64,000 nucleotides of DNA from CAZDDW01 sp964480695 (lineage in GTDB: Bacteria > Patescibacteriota > Patescibacteriia > UBA9934 > CAZDDW01), in assembly GCA_964480695.1 (NCBI GenBank), contig CAYZPO010000001.1, positions 1 through 64,000 on the forward strand, in the 5' to 3' direction. Both the position numbers and the translations under genes were made by a program. The notes beneath the pieces are model-generated. The model saw only the letters and a list, made by a program, of their open reading frames with translations, was not told the origin of the DNA and searched no databases. Every line of letters starts with the position of its first letter. Position 1 is the stretch's first letter. Below are positions 25,619-33,937 of this stretch, one piece after another.

Positions 25619-26836
25619 TCAACTCTGCGAAATCCCCACATCTTGGGCGCTGCCCTGGCGGTTCGAAGTCAGGCCCATCCGCAGCATGACTTCAGCCTTG
25701 TGCTCGTCGGTCACGTGAGCGTAGATCTCATCGAGCATCCGTCCTTCCTTCCATCCTCCCAATTCCATCAAGGTACGTCGGTCCACACCGGCCATGGCCA
25801 GGCGAGATGCCCAGGTGTGCCTCAGCCCATGAGGATGGATGACCGGCAGACCAGCCCGCTTGCAGGCCCGGCGAAGCGACTGACCGAAGTCGTTGCGCGG
25901 CTTGTCCGGATTGGTTGGGGCCGGGAAGATCCAACCGCTACCCGGTGCCCCTACCCTCTCGTGGGCCGCTCGGAGCTCATCGCGCAACTCCGGCGTCAAT
26001 GGCACGACTCGGCTTCTTCTCGTCTTGACTTGGAAACCGGACTCCTGCTGCGGTCCGATGAACAACGTCCCCACCGGCCCGTCGTTCCATCGGATGTCCT
26101 CCCAACGACGGGAGAGAATTTCTCCCTTGCGTGCCCCGGTGTTCAGCGCCATGAGCACGGCCAGGTAGGTGATCCGGTCCCGCGTGATGGGTGGCCGGCC
26201 ACGCGTGACCCGGTGCGGCTGCTTCTTCAGCGGCCGCAGTTCGTCGAGCAGCTTCACGGACTCGGCTTCGGTCAGGTATCGGTGCGGCTGCTGGTCGTTG
26301 ATCTTGACCGTGGGCAGCTTGGGCACGTCCTCGATCACCTCACAAGCCTCGGCGTGTTTGAGCGCACCGCGCAGACACCACAACTCGATAGCCAGAGTCC
26401 GAGCCCTTCGCCCAGCGTCCCTTCGCTTGCTGAAGTACGCATCGACGACGGCATAGTTGACCTTGTCGATGGGCAGCTTACCCATGATGTCGATGAGGGC
26501 ATTGGCTGACGTGCGGGCGCTTCGCGCCGTGCTGGCTGCCTTGTCACGCTTGACCACGGGCAGATAGACGTTTTCGAGGTACTCGGCCAGAGTTGGCGTA
26601 CTACTCGCTGGCACCGGAGAGGAAACGACGGAAGTCCTTGGCACGTCCATTTCGCCGGCGGCCATCTTTCCCTCGAACACCTTCAGCAGCCGTCTCGCCT
26701 CGGCTGCGTCCAAGAACCCGATAGCCCGGGTGTGGGTCTTGCTGCGTTCGCCCCTCCAACAGATGGACCAGTAGTTCTCCTTGCTGTCCGTCTCCGGATT
26801 CTTGCGCTTCCTCTTGTGAAGCCAGGCCATCGCCAT
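25619..26836 (-). CDS. Phage-type tyrosine integrase (tRNA-Thr site)
   Basis: 405 residues. It has an N-terminal AP2-like arm-binding region with a basic KRKRKN start, a SAM-like core-binding domain (about 85-170) and a catalytic domain with R in NTGARKGE, K in VKTRRSRVV, HGLRHT, GGW in place of the second His, and Y in EIYAHV. The tRNA-Thr 3' half downstream is its likely target site. Its first 236 bp overlap the excisionase-like gene in another frame. Whether it is still active on the tRNA-Glu-inserted element is unknown. Confidence 0.88.
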   Translation of the reverse strand: MAMAWLHKRKRKNPETDSKENYWSICWRGERSKTHTRAIGFLDAAEARRLLKVFEGKMAAGEMDVPRTSVVSSPVPASSTPTLAEYLENVYLPVVKRDKAASTARSARTSANALIDIMGKLPIDKVNYAVVDAYFSKRRDAGRRARTLAIELWCLRGALKHAEACEVIEDVPKLPTVKINDQQPHRYLTEAESVKLLDELRPLKKQPHRVTRGRPPITRDRITYLAVLMALNTGARKGEILSRRWEDIRWNDGPVGTLFIGPQQESGFQVKTRRSRVVPLTPELRDELRAAHERVGAPGSGWIFPAPTNPDKPRNDFGQSLRRACKRAGLPVIHPHGLRHTWASRLAMAGVDRRTLMELGGWKEGRMLDEIYAHVTDEHKAEVMLRMGLTSNRQGSAQDVGISQS

Positions 26837-27293
26837 TCTCCCTACTCAACCCCAATGCTGTTGCCAACCGCTCTCGATGCAACCTCCAGGTGCGCCCTGC
26901 GCGGATTGCGGCTGTTTCCAGCTTTCCTTCTGCGAGCAAGCGGCGCAGGAGCCTCTCGCTCACCTGAAGTTCTTCAGCGGCCTGACGAATGGTCAACCAC
27001 TGCGAGCCATCGCGGTTTGCATCCCCATGATATCGAGATCTATGACCTTGTACGAGGTCTTTTTTGTGTTCTACGACTTCGCGCCTGGCGCCAATGGCGA
27101 CCATGACCTCCCCCCAGGAGTAGATCGCTTCACCGGCAGCCTCTCCAACGGGCTCGACGGCGGCAGTCAGCCAGGCTCGTGCCTCTGTCGGTAGACCGGG
27201 CAGAGCCTCCACAGCCTCCTCCAGCGTCAACAACGACTGGGGCGTCAGCGATGCCCGCCACATGCGGCGCAGGTAGGTGCGCAAGGAGGACAC
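26601..27293 (-). CDS. HTH (excisionase-type) protein overlapping the integrase
   Basis: 230 codons. The certain part is a central MerR/excisionase-like HTH: WLTIRQAAEELQVSERLLRR followed by AGRTWRLHRERL (residues about 99-150). The N-terminal 85 residues are helical. From about residue 153 the frame runs 236 bp into the integrase gene with low-complexity E/G/R-rich sequence, so the functional protein may be shorter, or a frameshift may join it to the integrase. A DNA-bending or directionality role for the second integrase is likely. The right-hand int also has an HTH partner. Confidence 0.6.
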   Translation of the reverse strand: MSSLRTYLRRMWRASLTPQSLLTLEEAVEALPGLPTEARAWLTAAVEPVGEAAGEAIYSWGEVMVAIGARREVVEHKKDLVQGHRSRYHGDANRDGSQWLTIRQAAEELQVSERLLRRLLAEGKLETAAIRAGRTWRLHRERLATALGLSRENGDGLASQEEAQESGDGQQGELLVHLLEGRTQQDPHPGYRVLGRSRGETAAEGVRGKDGRRRNGRAKDFRRFLSGASE

Positions 27294-27409
27294 AACCTAC
27301 TCCAGGCTCCGGACTTCCAGGGCGGCCCAGCCCGCGCCGGCTCCCGAAGAAGCCGACGCTTTGGCGGCCGGAACCGCTTCTCGCAGAAATTGGGTGCAGA
27401 GTCTTGAAG

Positions 27410-27667
27410 TTACGAGACTCGCTTGGAGCGCTTTCGGCGCGACTTGACGAGCCTCCAGCAGTCTGGGTTCTCCTTGTCCTGGACGAACCAAGGACACTCG
27501 CGGAGTACCCGTTCCAGGAACTTCTCGAACGGTTCGCCCGTGTCTTCCACGGTTTCGATCCAGAGAACTTCCCAGATCCACTGCTCGAGCTTGCCCCTGT
27601 GATGCGCCTTTTCGTCGGCCATCACGTCGGCCAACAGTTCCTCCAGGGTGAACATGGATTCGGTCAT
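27410..27667 (-). CDS. Small acidic hypothetical protein (85 aa)
   Basis: The protein starts MTESMFTLEELLADV and is rich in Trp and Glu (LEQWIWEVLWIETVED), ending in a basic RRKRSKR tail. The codon pattern is coherent and the start codon follows an ACCTAACCC leader without a good ribosome-binding site. No family is recognised. It lies between the second integrase module and the large minus-strand operon and may be its last gene. Confidence 0.5.
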   Translation of the reverse strand: MTESMFTLEELLADVMADEKAHHRGKLEQWIWEVLWIETVEDTGEPFEKFLERVLRECPWFVQDKENPDCWRLVKSRRKRSKRVS

Positions 27668-28300
27668 AGATGATTGGGTTAGGTTGAGTAGCGATGCGGG
27701 GTCGCTCTTCGCTGCCTCCCACCTGTGCCGTATCCGACCTCACCGCGCGTTCACCACGAACTCCGAAGACACTGCCTCCTTGCTGCGCAAACAACACGGC
27801 CCGGCCAGTGCAGACCCACCGCCCCTGTCCTGTCGTCTCGGATCGCCTCTCCTCGACCTCGGAAACACCCCAGAGCCCACCCCTCTCCTCGCCGCTCGCA
27901 ACGCCCACGTCAGACGTGGCGCCATCGAGGACCAAGACCTTGCCCACGCCCAGGGTTTCCCCTGAACGTGAGTGACAAGACCTCGGACATCCCTCGACCA
28001 CGACCAGGACGACGAACCCTCGCTTCCCTTCGGGTGGGGGTAGGTGCGTCCTGACCTCGTCGAAAGCAGTGCCGCAAAGCCCAGCCCCGCCGCTCTCCAG
28101 ATGGCGACCATCTAAAGCACGAACGAGAATCTGGAACCCCGCAGCAACTCCGCCCAAAGGAGCGAAGCCGAGGAGGAAGGGGATGGCCCAGGGCAAGCCC
28201 GGTGCCGCAGGATGAGACGGACCTGAGCGCGGCAGGAGACAGGGCAAGCGACCCCGCACCGACCGGACCGTGGCCCGAAACAGGAAGATGTCAGCGCAAG
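27668..28300. other. 633-bp stretch without a confident gene
   Basis: Several GC-rich open frames overlap here on both strands. One minus-strand frame contains a hydrophobic run (AIPFLLGFAPLGGVAAGFQI) and then Gly/Glu/Val-rich sequence, but it has no ATG and no ribosome-binding site. It could be a degraded membrane-protein gene of the transfer module. I cannot support a call. Confidence 0.4.
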
Positions 28301-28561
28301 CTACACCTCGGTAATCAGAATGCGATCGCCACGACTTGTGACGAGATGCCAGACGCCAGAACCAGGATCGTCTTGAGCGATCCTTTTCGACTGCTGGCAA
28401 GTACGCCGAACGGTAGCCGTGAACGTCCGCGGAACGGTCAGTCCGAACTCTCTGCGCACCCTCTCGACCTCTGGATAGAGATCGGAGAAGTGTGCTTTTC
28501 CGCCGAGGCGAAATAGAGCTTTGAGAACTGACTGTTCCCAGGTCTGCGTGGTCGTGGGCAT
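28301..28561 (-). CDS. Small winged-helix-like protein (86 aa)
   Basis: The pattern VLKALFRLGGKAHFSDLYPE, then VERVRREFGL and VRRTCQQ resembles HARE-HTH/HB1-like DNA-associated winged helices often found with restriction enzymes. It ends with short beta strands (WHLVTSRGDRILI). It starts 6 bp after the small membrane peptide gene and continues the long minus-strand operon. Function unknown. Confidence 0.6.
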   Translation of the reverse strand: MPTTTQTWEQSVLKALFRLGGKAHFSDLYPEVERVRREFGLTVPRTFTATVRRTCQQSKRIAQDDPGSGVWHLVTSRGDRILITEV

Positions 28562-28567
28562 AGGGAG

Positions 28568-28678
28568 CTAACCCATCTGCCAAACCAGCAGCCCGTACAT
28601 CGCCCAAAGGGCAGCGACGAATCCAACGCCTTCCAGAAGAAGATGCGTGGTGGACGTTTTCTTTCGGTACTTGGCCAT
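28568..28678 (-). CDS. Single-span membrane peptide (36 aa)
   Basis: Read from the sequence: a basic start (MAKYRKKTS) and one hydrophobic helix (LEGVGFVAALWAMYGLLVW). It lies between the replication-relaxation gene and the winged-helix gene on the same strand, with small gaps. Small membrane peptides are common in transfer operons. Only its spacing and composition support it. Confidence 0.45.
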   Translation of the reverse strand: MAKYRKKTSTTHLLLEGVGFVAALWAMYGLLVWQMG

Positions 28679-28852
28679 AGGTATGGATGGTTACGACAAG
28701 GCGGGGTCGCCTGTCCCTACCTCCCGTACCGTCGCCCAAGCCCGAACTCACCTGACGGATTACCGGAGCCTCCTGGCTGACACCTCCTGCTGCGAGATTC
28801 TGTCGAACGTGCCCACCAGCACGCTCGCCAACTACAAAAATCCCCAACCTCC

Positions 28853-29806
28853 TCATCGCGCATCTCCTCGCGCTAAGGACCGGGGATTGTGTTTTACAAA
28901 AAACCTTGGGTTCTGCGGGGTTGCGCGACTTTCCCTGGTACAACTGTTGTAGCAGTTCGTTGTACCAGGCAGGAGCGGGCTCTCCTCGGCGAGAACGGCC
29001 CGTTGCCCACCGTCCACAAGACGCGGTGTTCGCCACAGCTGGCCGAGGATGTTGCGGCTGGTGAGTTCCTGGGCCAGAGCGAAGTACCACAGCCCCTCGG
29101 GCGCGTCCGCATCCCACAGTGCGGTGACCAGGCGGTTTCTTCGCCGCACGGTCGGTACGGTGCAGCAAACCCGCCACTCGCTGCAGCCAAGAACGGTCTG
29201 CCCAGCTTCCTTCATCTGGGTGTAGGGCTCCACCTTGTGCGTGACCACGTAGCTGGGGGACTCGTTGCCGCAGTCCACCTCGAAGGCGACTGCAACGCGT
29301 TCGGCGGCCTCCCGCGTGAGCACGGCGATGGCGTCGGGGACCTGCACCCCCTCGCCACGGCCTACCTGAGCGCGGATGTCCTTCTCCAGCAGAAACGTCT
29401 CGAGAGAAACGCGTTTGGACCGGGCAGTGGCCACCGTGAGCGCGGCGTACAGATCCACGGTGCGAGCATGGTGCTCGAGGTTCACCCGCCCGATGCCCCG
29501 CATGGAGCGATAGTCGGCAGGCGTGCGCCCGAACGCCCGGGCCAGAACCGGCTTGGCAGCGGGGGTCAAGGTGAACCAGGAGACCTCGTGTAGCGCTCGC
29601 ACATGGACTTGGATGTAGCCGAGGTCTCGCAGCTTGCGCAGCGACCTTCGAGCGATGTGGGGGTTCACGTCCAGCAAAGCGGTGTAGTGCTGGGTCGAGA
29701 TGGGCTGGGCGTGAGCGATGAAGGCCAGGGCCAGCTTCTCACGAAGCGTCAGCCGTGCGTTTCCCGGTGATCGGCGCTGGGTACGGCTGGGACTGTCCAG
29801 GGTCAT
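28853..29806 (-). CDS. Replication-relaxation family protein, second copy
   Basis: 317 residues from the ATG at 29806, which overlaps the upstream stop. The N-terminal winged helix (LALAFIAHAQPISTQHYTAL, then RRSLRKLRDLGYI) and a core with NLEHHARTVDLYAAL and VPDAIAVLTREA plus VAFEVDCGNE match PF13814-type proteins. Compared with the copy at 19191 the sequence is diverged. It is part of the ubiquitin/transfer operon, after the coupling ATPase and the membrane zinc protein. This supports a role in mobilisation of the element. Confidence 0.7.
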   Translation of the reverse strand: MTLDSPSRTQRRSPGNARLTLREKLALAFIAHAQPISTQHYTALLDVNPHIARRSLRKLRDLGYIQVHVRALHEVSWFTLTPAAKPVLARAFGRTPADYRSMRGIGRVNLEHHARTVDLYAALTVATARSKRVSLETFLLEKDIRAQVGRGEGVQVPDAIAVLTREAAERVAVAFEVDCGNESPSYVVTHKVEPYTQMKEAGQTVLGCSEWRVCCTVPTVRRRNRLVTALWDADAPEGLWYFALAQELTSRNILGQLWRTPRLVDGGQRAVLAEESPLLPGTTNCYNSCTRESRATPQNPRFFVKHNPRSLARGDAR

Positions 29807-30150
29807 CGGTTCATCCCGCTCAAGGGGCTGGTGACCGCCAGTCCACAGGCGCAGTTGACCGCGTGCGGCACCTCGCCGCAGTGCGGGCACTCCGCGAACC
29901 CGTGTCCCTCATGAACCAGGCGACAGACCGGGCAACGCCAGGCGCCGATCAGCTCGACGGCGTGACCTCGTGGGCAGTGTCCGACTCTTCGTCGAAACGC
30001 CCACTGGACGCTCAAGTAGGTCACGACCGCGCGGGAGGCGTCGAGGCCGAGCGTGAACGGCAGTACACCCAGGGCCAGCGTCGCGACGAACAACTGTAGC
30101 AGCAGCGATCCGCGCAGCGCACCTACGCCATCGAGTAGCCAGCGCGTCAT
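29803..30150 (-). CDS. Membrane protein with multi-cysteine zinc domain (RING-like candidate)
   Basis: 115 residues. One or two membrane segments lie in the first 40 residues. A Cys/His-rich domain follows (about 57-105): CPRGH, CPVC, HEGHGF, CPHCG and CAC, enough ligands for two zinc ions. The ligand order could be two zinc ribbons or a binuclear treble-clef (RING-like) domain. Prokaryotic RING-like proteins have been reported beside E1/E2/ubiquitin-like operons, and this gene is in such an operon, overlapping the coupling ATPase and replication-relaxation genes by 4 bp each. An E3 role is a hypothesis. Confidence 0.7.
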   Translation of the reverse strand: MTRWLLDGVGALRGSLLLQLFVATLALGVLPFTLGLDASRAVVTYLSVQWAFRRRVGHCPRGHAVELIGAWRCPVCRLVHEGHGFAECPHCGEVPHAVNCACGLAVTSPLSGMNR

Positions 30151-31721
30151 TCGGGCAGCTCCAGACCGGGCCGAGCGGTCCTTCGGCGCCTCGAGCGCTT
30201 TGTCTTGCTCGCGCCAGGATTCGCGCTGCGAGTTTTTCGGGGTGTTCTTGGGCTCTGGCTGGCTCTCCTCTCCCGAGTTTGCGCTTGGGCGCCATCTTGA
30301 CCTCCGCCCAGAACCTGGAACGTGGTGTTTGGCACTTCCGGGGCCTCGGGCGTGCCATCCGACACGGCCACTGGTGTGGCTGCCAGCTGGTCCACCGGCA
30401 CTCCGAACCTGCCGCGTCGGAACTGTTCGATGGTGGCTGGATCGAGCTGTTCAGCCTCGCGACGGGCGCGCTCGAACGGCACGGACAGGGTTCTGATGAC
30501 GCGAGCTTGGCCCGAGACCATGTCCCCGAGCAGGGCGTGCCGGGGAGGAAGTCGGGTCAGGGCGTCAAGCAGCATCGTCCGTTCCTGGTCCTTGGTCAGC
30601 AACTGGTCAGGAAGCTGCGGGTTCACGCGCCGACCCGTGATGGGCAGCAAGGGTAATAGGTGCTTGATGTCCCCCAGATCCGGCCGGAACGCCACATGCA
30701 GGGCGATGTTGGTGATGAGCGAGCGTGTCAAGGAGCTGGACACCGCGTCGATTTGGGCTGCAGCCTGGTTACACAACCACAAGCCCACCTTGCGGTAGCG
30801 CGCCTGGGACAACAAGCGCTCGAAGTCCTCAGCTGCTCCCGGAGAAGGCAGCAGCGTCTGCCACTCGTCCACCGCCAGGATCACGGGCCGGGTGTCTGGT
30901 TGCACCGGCCGGCTGAACACGGCGCCAGTGAGCAAGGAGAAGACGAACGAACCCACAAACCGGCTCAGTGGTGCCATGCCCTGCGGAGCTCCGCCCAGAT
31001 CCACGACGGTGATGCCGGACTCCAGCAGGTCCGAGCCACGCAGACACGTGGGTGCGCACAGCATCCCGCGCATGGCCGGCAACAGCAGCAGCCACTCCAG
31101 CCGAGCGCGCAGGGAGTCGCGAGAGGCCTTGGGCTCGGTGGCGAACGTGCTGAGCAGGTAGTCGCGGACTTCCGGATCTCGCACACGGCGAGCGATGGCC
31201 TCGCGGTAGTCGTCGTCGTTGAGGATGTGGATCAGGTCGTGAAGACCTCCTCCCACCTCGATCACGGCCCGGGCGAGCCAGGCCAAGATGCCGCGCATCC
31301 GCGGTCCGAGCCCGCCATCCACCAGGCCGTCCACTTGCGAGCACAGCAGGTTGGCCTGGACCTCGATAGGCAGACCGGGGATACGACACAGTGGATTGAG
31401 GCCACTGCCGAAGCGGCCGAACAGCTGCAGCGAAGATACGCGGGACGCTGCCAAGTGAGGATGACGCTGGGCCAGCAGAGGCAGGAACCTGTCGCGCAGC
31501 AGCTCTGCAGTCTCGCCTTTCGCATCCACCAGGACTACGCCGATCCCAGGATGTGCTGTGAGCAGCTTGAGCAGGATGCTGAGCAGGAATCCACTCTTTC
31601 CCCAACCCGTGGAGCCGGTCACCAAGGCGTGGCGGCAGAGGGTTGAAAGTGGCAGCTGCAGGGATTCCTCTCCCGCCGCCCCGCGAGTCATGCCCACCGC
31701 GATCTGTTCATGGCGCGCCAT
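30147..31721 (-). CDS. VirD4/HerA-like coupling ATPase
   Basis: 524 residues from the ATG at 31721. Walker A is GSTGWGKSGFL at residues 36-46, followed by VVLVDAKGE; Walker B is VILAVDEWQTLL (about 265). A helical all-alpha insert lies between them, as in T4CP-type ATPases, and an FxLCNQAAAQID segment follows. The long Arg/Lys-rich tail (last 60 residues) may bind DNA. Its lack of an N-terminal membrane anchor is notable: a separate membrane protein is encoded immediately upstream. It would pump or recruit DNA in conjugative transfer. Confidence 0.8.
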   Translation of the reverse strand: MARHEQIAVGMTRGAAGEESLQLPLSTLCRHALVTGSTGWGKSGFLLSILLKLLTAHPGIGVVLVDAKGETAELLRDRFLPLLAQRHPHLAASRVSSLQLFGRFGSGLNPLCRIPGLPIEVQANLLCSQVDGLVDGGLGPRMRGILAWLARAVIEVGGGLHDLIHILNDDDYREAIARRVRDPEVRDYLLSTFATEPKASRDSLRARLEWLLLLPAMRGMLCAPTCLRGSDLLESGITVVDLGGAPQGMAPLSRFVGSFVFSLLTGAVFSRPVQPDTRPVILAVDEWQTLLPSPGAAEDFERLLSQARYRKVGLWLCNQAAAQIDAVSSSLTRSLITNIALHVAFRPDLGDIKHLLPLLPITGRRVNPQLPDQLLTKDQERTMLLDALTRLPPRHALLGDMVSGQARVIRTLSVPFERARREAEQLDPATIEQFRRGRFGVPVDQLAATPVAVSDGTPEAPEVPNTTFQVLGGGQDGAQAQTRERRASQSPRTPRKTRSANPGASKTKRSRRRRTARPGLELPE

Positions 31722-32340
31722 GCCCACCTCCTGGGAACATCCCGATCTCATCCTCAGCTGGGGTGCCAGCGAGAAGTGGCTCAGGTGCCTGTGGCACTCC
31801 AGCTGGAACAGCCCCGTGCTCGAGTTGCGGTGTAGGTTGCATGGGCTCGGTGATTGGTGCGCGCACGCGGAAGGTCGGTCGGACACGCACCGCGGGAACC
31901 GGAAGCGCGGCTCGGACCTTAACCAACAACAGGAACACGCCGACCACGCATACGAGGACGAGGACGACCATGGCGCAGGCGAGCAGCACGCCCAGAGGCA
32001 CCATGACCCACGTCGGATCTACCTGCTGCAGCTCGCCTGGCACCTCGACTCCAGCCAGGTAGGCGCGTGCCAGCTGGATGGTCGCCTGGGTTGCCATGGC
32101 GGTGCCCATCCAGATCACGAACAACGCGGCCAGCCCGGCGCACACCTTCCACAGCGTGCTCGTGACCTTCTTGATCCCGAACAGGCTCAAGCCCACAGCG
32201 GCGAACGCACAGGCCGTGGCCAGCGGGATGAAGATCGGTCCGGCCGGAAACCCGACGATCCCGGCGAGCGCGGTGAACGCAGCCAGCACACCCCAGACAT
32301 GAATCGACTTCACCACAGCCTCCAGGACGCGTTGAGCCAA
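31708..32340 (-). CDS. Membrane partner of the coupling ATPase
   Basis: 210 residues. Four to five hydrophobic segments (about 15-32, 36-54, 65-84 and 112-138) are followed by a Pro-rich cytoplasmic tail (145-210). It overlaps the ATPase by 14 bp, so the two are co-translated. Since the ATPase lacks its own anchor, this protein is likely its membrane tether, as in split VirD4 systems. The family is not recognised. Confidence 0.65.
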   Translation of the reverse strand: MAQRVLEAVVKSIHVWGVLAAFTALAGIVGFPAGPIFIPLATACAFAAVGLSLFGIKKVTSTLWKVCAGLAALFVIWMGTAMATQATIQLARAYLAGVEVPGELQQVDPTWVMVPLGVLLACAMVVLVLVCVVGVFLLLVKVRAALPVPAVRVRPTFRVRAPITEPMQPTPQLEHGAVPAGVPQAPEPLLAGTPAEDEIGMFPGGGHGAP

Positions 32341-32999
32341 TCTTGCTTTTCAAGCTCGGAAAGCAGATCGAGGTGTTGGCTCACGTCCGGAATCTCGTCG
32401 TCGCCGGCTGCAACATCGAACTCGCAGCTCGCAACCTCTACCTCCCCGGAATGTCGGTCCACGAGTGCGAGCCGCTGGGCATCCGGTCCCAGGTACACGC
32501 CCAAGCCCTCGGTGTCATTTCGGGTCGGGTCCACTACGATCCCCACTGCGTTCGGCGAGGTAAAAGTGGCTTGCGTATCGCAGTCCGTGGCACTGTAGTG
32601 CGTCCCGTAGCCTGGGTGGCTGTGCCACCACCCAACGACCTCGGCAATGGGATGGGTTTGTCGAACCTCCTTTCGCAATGCGGCCATGACCGACAGATCC
32701 GCCCAAACGAACGCGCGCTGGGCATCTGCTCCCTGGGCCTCGATGGCAGCGACGACCAAGACGAACGGTCCTTGGCCGTCCTGGCAGGGCCGGCCGACCA
32801 GCAACCCGATCGTCTCGCGTAGGGCGCTAGCTCTGGCCCATCGCCACATGACCTCGACGACCTTCGCAAGCACATAGATCTCGGCGCAAGAGCGATCATG
32901 GTCAAACGCCAGCCACTGCTCCTCCTCGGGCAGTGGACGGGGCCTTGCCAGCGGAGACGCTCGATGGATACCCATGGATTCGAACATGGCCATCATCAC
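32310..32999 (-). CDS. JAMM/MPN metalloprotease (deubiquitinase-like)
   Basis: 229 residues. The full JAMM signature is present: E62 in ETIGLLVG and H126-x-H128-x7-S136-x2-D139 (HSHPGYGTHYSATD). JAMM proteases are zinc isopeptidases that remove ubiquitin-like proteins from targets or trim precursors. It overlaps the E2-like gene by 4 bp and the following membrane gene by 31 bp. Here it is expected to process the Ubl, whose Gly-Gly is followed by nine residues, or to deconjugate it. Confidence 0.88.
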   Translation of the reverse strand: MMMAMFESMGIHRASPLARPRPLPEEEQWLAFDHDRSCAEIYVLAKVVEVMWRWARASALRETIGLLVGRPCQDGQGPFVLVVAAIEAQGADAQRAFVWADLSVMAALRKEVRQTHPIAEVVGWWHSHPGYGTHYSATDCDTQATFTSPNAVGIVVDPTRNDTEGLGVYLGPDAQRLALVDRHSGEVEVASCEFDVAAGDDEIPDVSQHLDLLSELEKQDWLNASWRLW

Positions 33000-33655
33000 C
33001 TCCCTTGGATTTGGAATCTGGCACTAGGTTGACTGGGCGCACACGCATGGGTGCGGACCTTGAACGCCGGGCGAACTTGTGCAGGTGTTGCTCCGTGAGT
33101 GATGTGCTGTGGAAGCTGGGGGTAGAGCAAATTGGGGGTAATTGGGCGGCAGTTCATGACTTGTTCCCAGTACCGAGCCGCCGCACCGCACCAGCCTGCG
33201 TAGTTGGGCCGATGTGGCTCGTCCCAGTTGAGAAGCCGAGCCACATGCACGGCCAGCTGAGCGAACAGCATCCCGCGCTTTGCCCGGCTCCAGCCATCTC
33301 CCAGGCAGACCGCGCCACTTCTTTGGTGGAAGTGCGGCGACCAAGGAATCGGGCGGGAGACGACGCCGGCTACGGGCTCACTGTACGGATAGTTGCCTTT
33401 GGCCAGCAGGTCGAAGACCACAGTTGTACCCACGTGCGTCTGCCCCGGACCGATCATCGTGGGGATCTGGTAGGTCACCGCGTACACGCGAGCCTGGTGG
33501 CCGCGGCGGAGTGATTGGATTGGGGAGCGCCCACAGGAGGCATCATCCATTGAGCGGTAGGCGCTGACGTTCATCAGCGCGCTGCACATGGGCATGACGA
33601 CCTCGTAGTCGAATTGCAGGCGCTCCCGACGTTGGGATGGGTTCAGACGGGGCAT
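32996..33655 (-). CDS. E2-like (UBC-fold) conjugating enzyme
   Basis: 219 residues. The core resembles prokaryotic E2-like proteins: YPYSEPVAGVVS (90-100), WSPHFH (105-110), then SGAVCLG with likely catalytic C117, and a C-terminal helix FAQLAVHVARLLNW. The spacing from YP through PHxH to the Cys matches the E2 fold. It would accept the Ubl from the E1 and pass it to a target. It overlaps the Ubl gene by 13 bp and the JAMM gene by 4 bp. It could be inactive, but the Cys argues otherwise. Confidence 0.82.
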   Translation of the reverse strand: MPRLNPSQRRERLQFDYEVVMPMCSALMNVSAYRSMDDASCGRSPIQSLRRGHQARVYAVTYQIPTMIGPGQTHVGTTVVFDLLAKGNYPYSEPVAGVVSRPIPWSPHFHQRSGAVCLGDGWSRAKRGMLFAQLAVHVARLLNWDEPHRPNYAGWCGAAARYWEQVMNCRPITPNLLYPQLPQHITHGATPAQVRPAFKVRTHACAPSQPSARFQIQGR

Positions 33656-33924
33656 GGCACCTCCCCTCGGGCACCCCCGGTGACCTGGACCACTTCGAGG
33701 GTGTCCCCATCACGCACACCGGCATGGCCGAGCGTCTGCTGGGGCAGCAGCTGCTGGCCCGTGCGTGAAAGCACCAGCGTGTAGGGTCTTTGCGCGTCGG
33801 TGGGTTCCAAGAACTGGTAGTTGACCATCTCCTGGATGGCCTGCTGGGCGGTCACCTGTTGTTCCAGGGTGACGGGGAGCGAGTCACTGGTGTTCGGACT
33901 CGTGAAAAGGACGTTGCATCCCAT
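33643..33924 (-). CDS. Ubiquitin-like protein with internal Gly-Gly
   Basis: 93 residues with a beta-grasp pattern: strand 1 (CNVLFTS), strand 2 (DSLPVTL), helix (TAQQAIQEMVNYQF), strands with YTLVLSRTGQQLLPQ, and DGDTLEVVQVTGG. The Gly-Gly is at 83-84, with nine residues following (ARGEVPCPV). A precursor tail of this kind is removed in known Ubls to expose the diglycine for activation by E1. Position 14 bp from the E1 gene and overlap with the E2 gene support it as the modifier of the system. Confidence 0.85.
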   Translation of the reverse strand: MGCNVLFTSPNTSDSLPVTLEQQVTAQQAIQEMVNYQFLEPTDAQRPYTLVLSRTGQQLLPQQTLGHAGVRDGDTLEVVQVTGGARGEVPCPV

Positions 33925-33937
33925 GAAGTAGCCTCCT

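Noticed and set aside
27297..29177. Long minus-strand open frame of 626 codons
   Set aside because: It overlaps the better-supported small genes and the replication-relaxation gene in another frame, lacks a start and has the Arg/Gly-rich pattern typical of antisense frames in GC-rich DNA.
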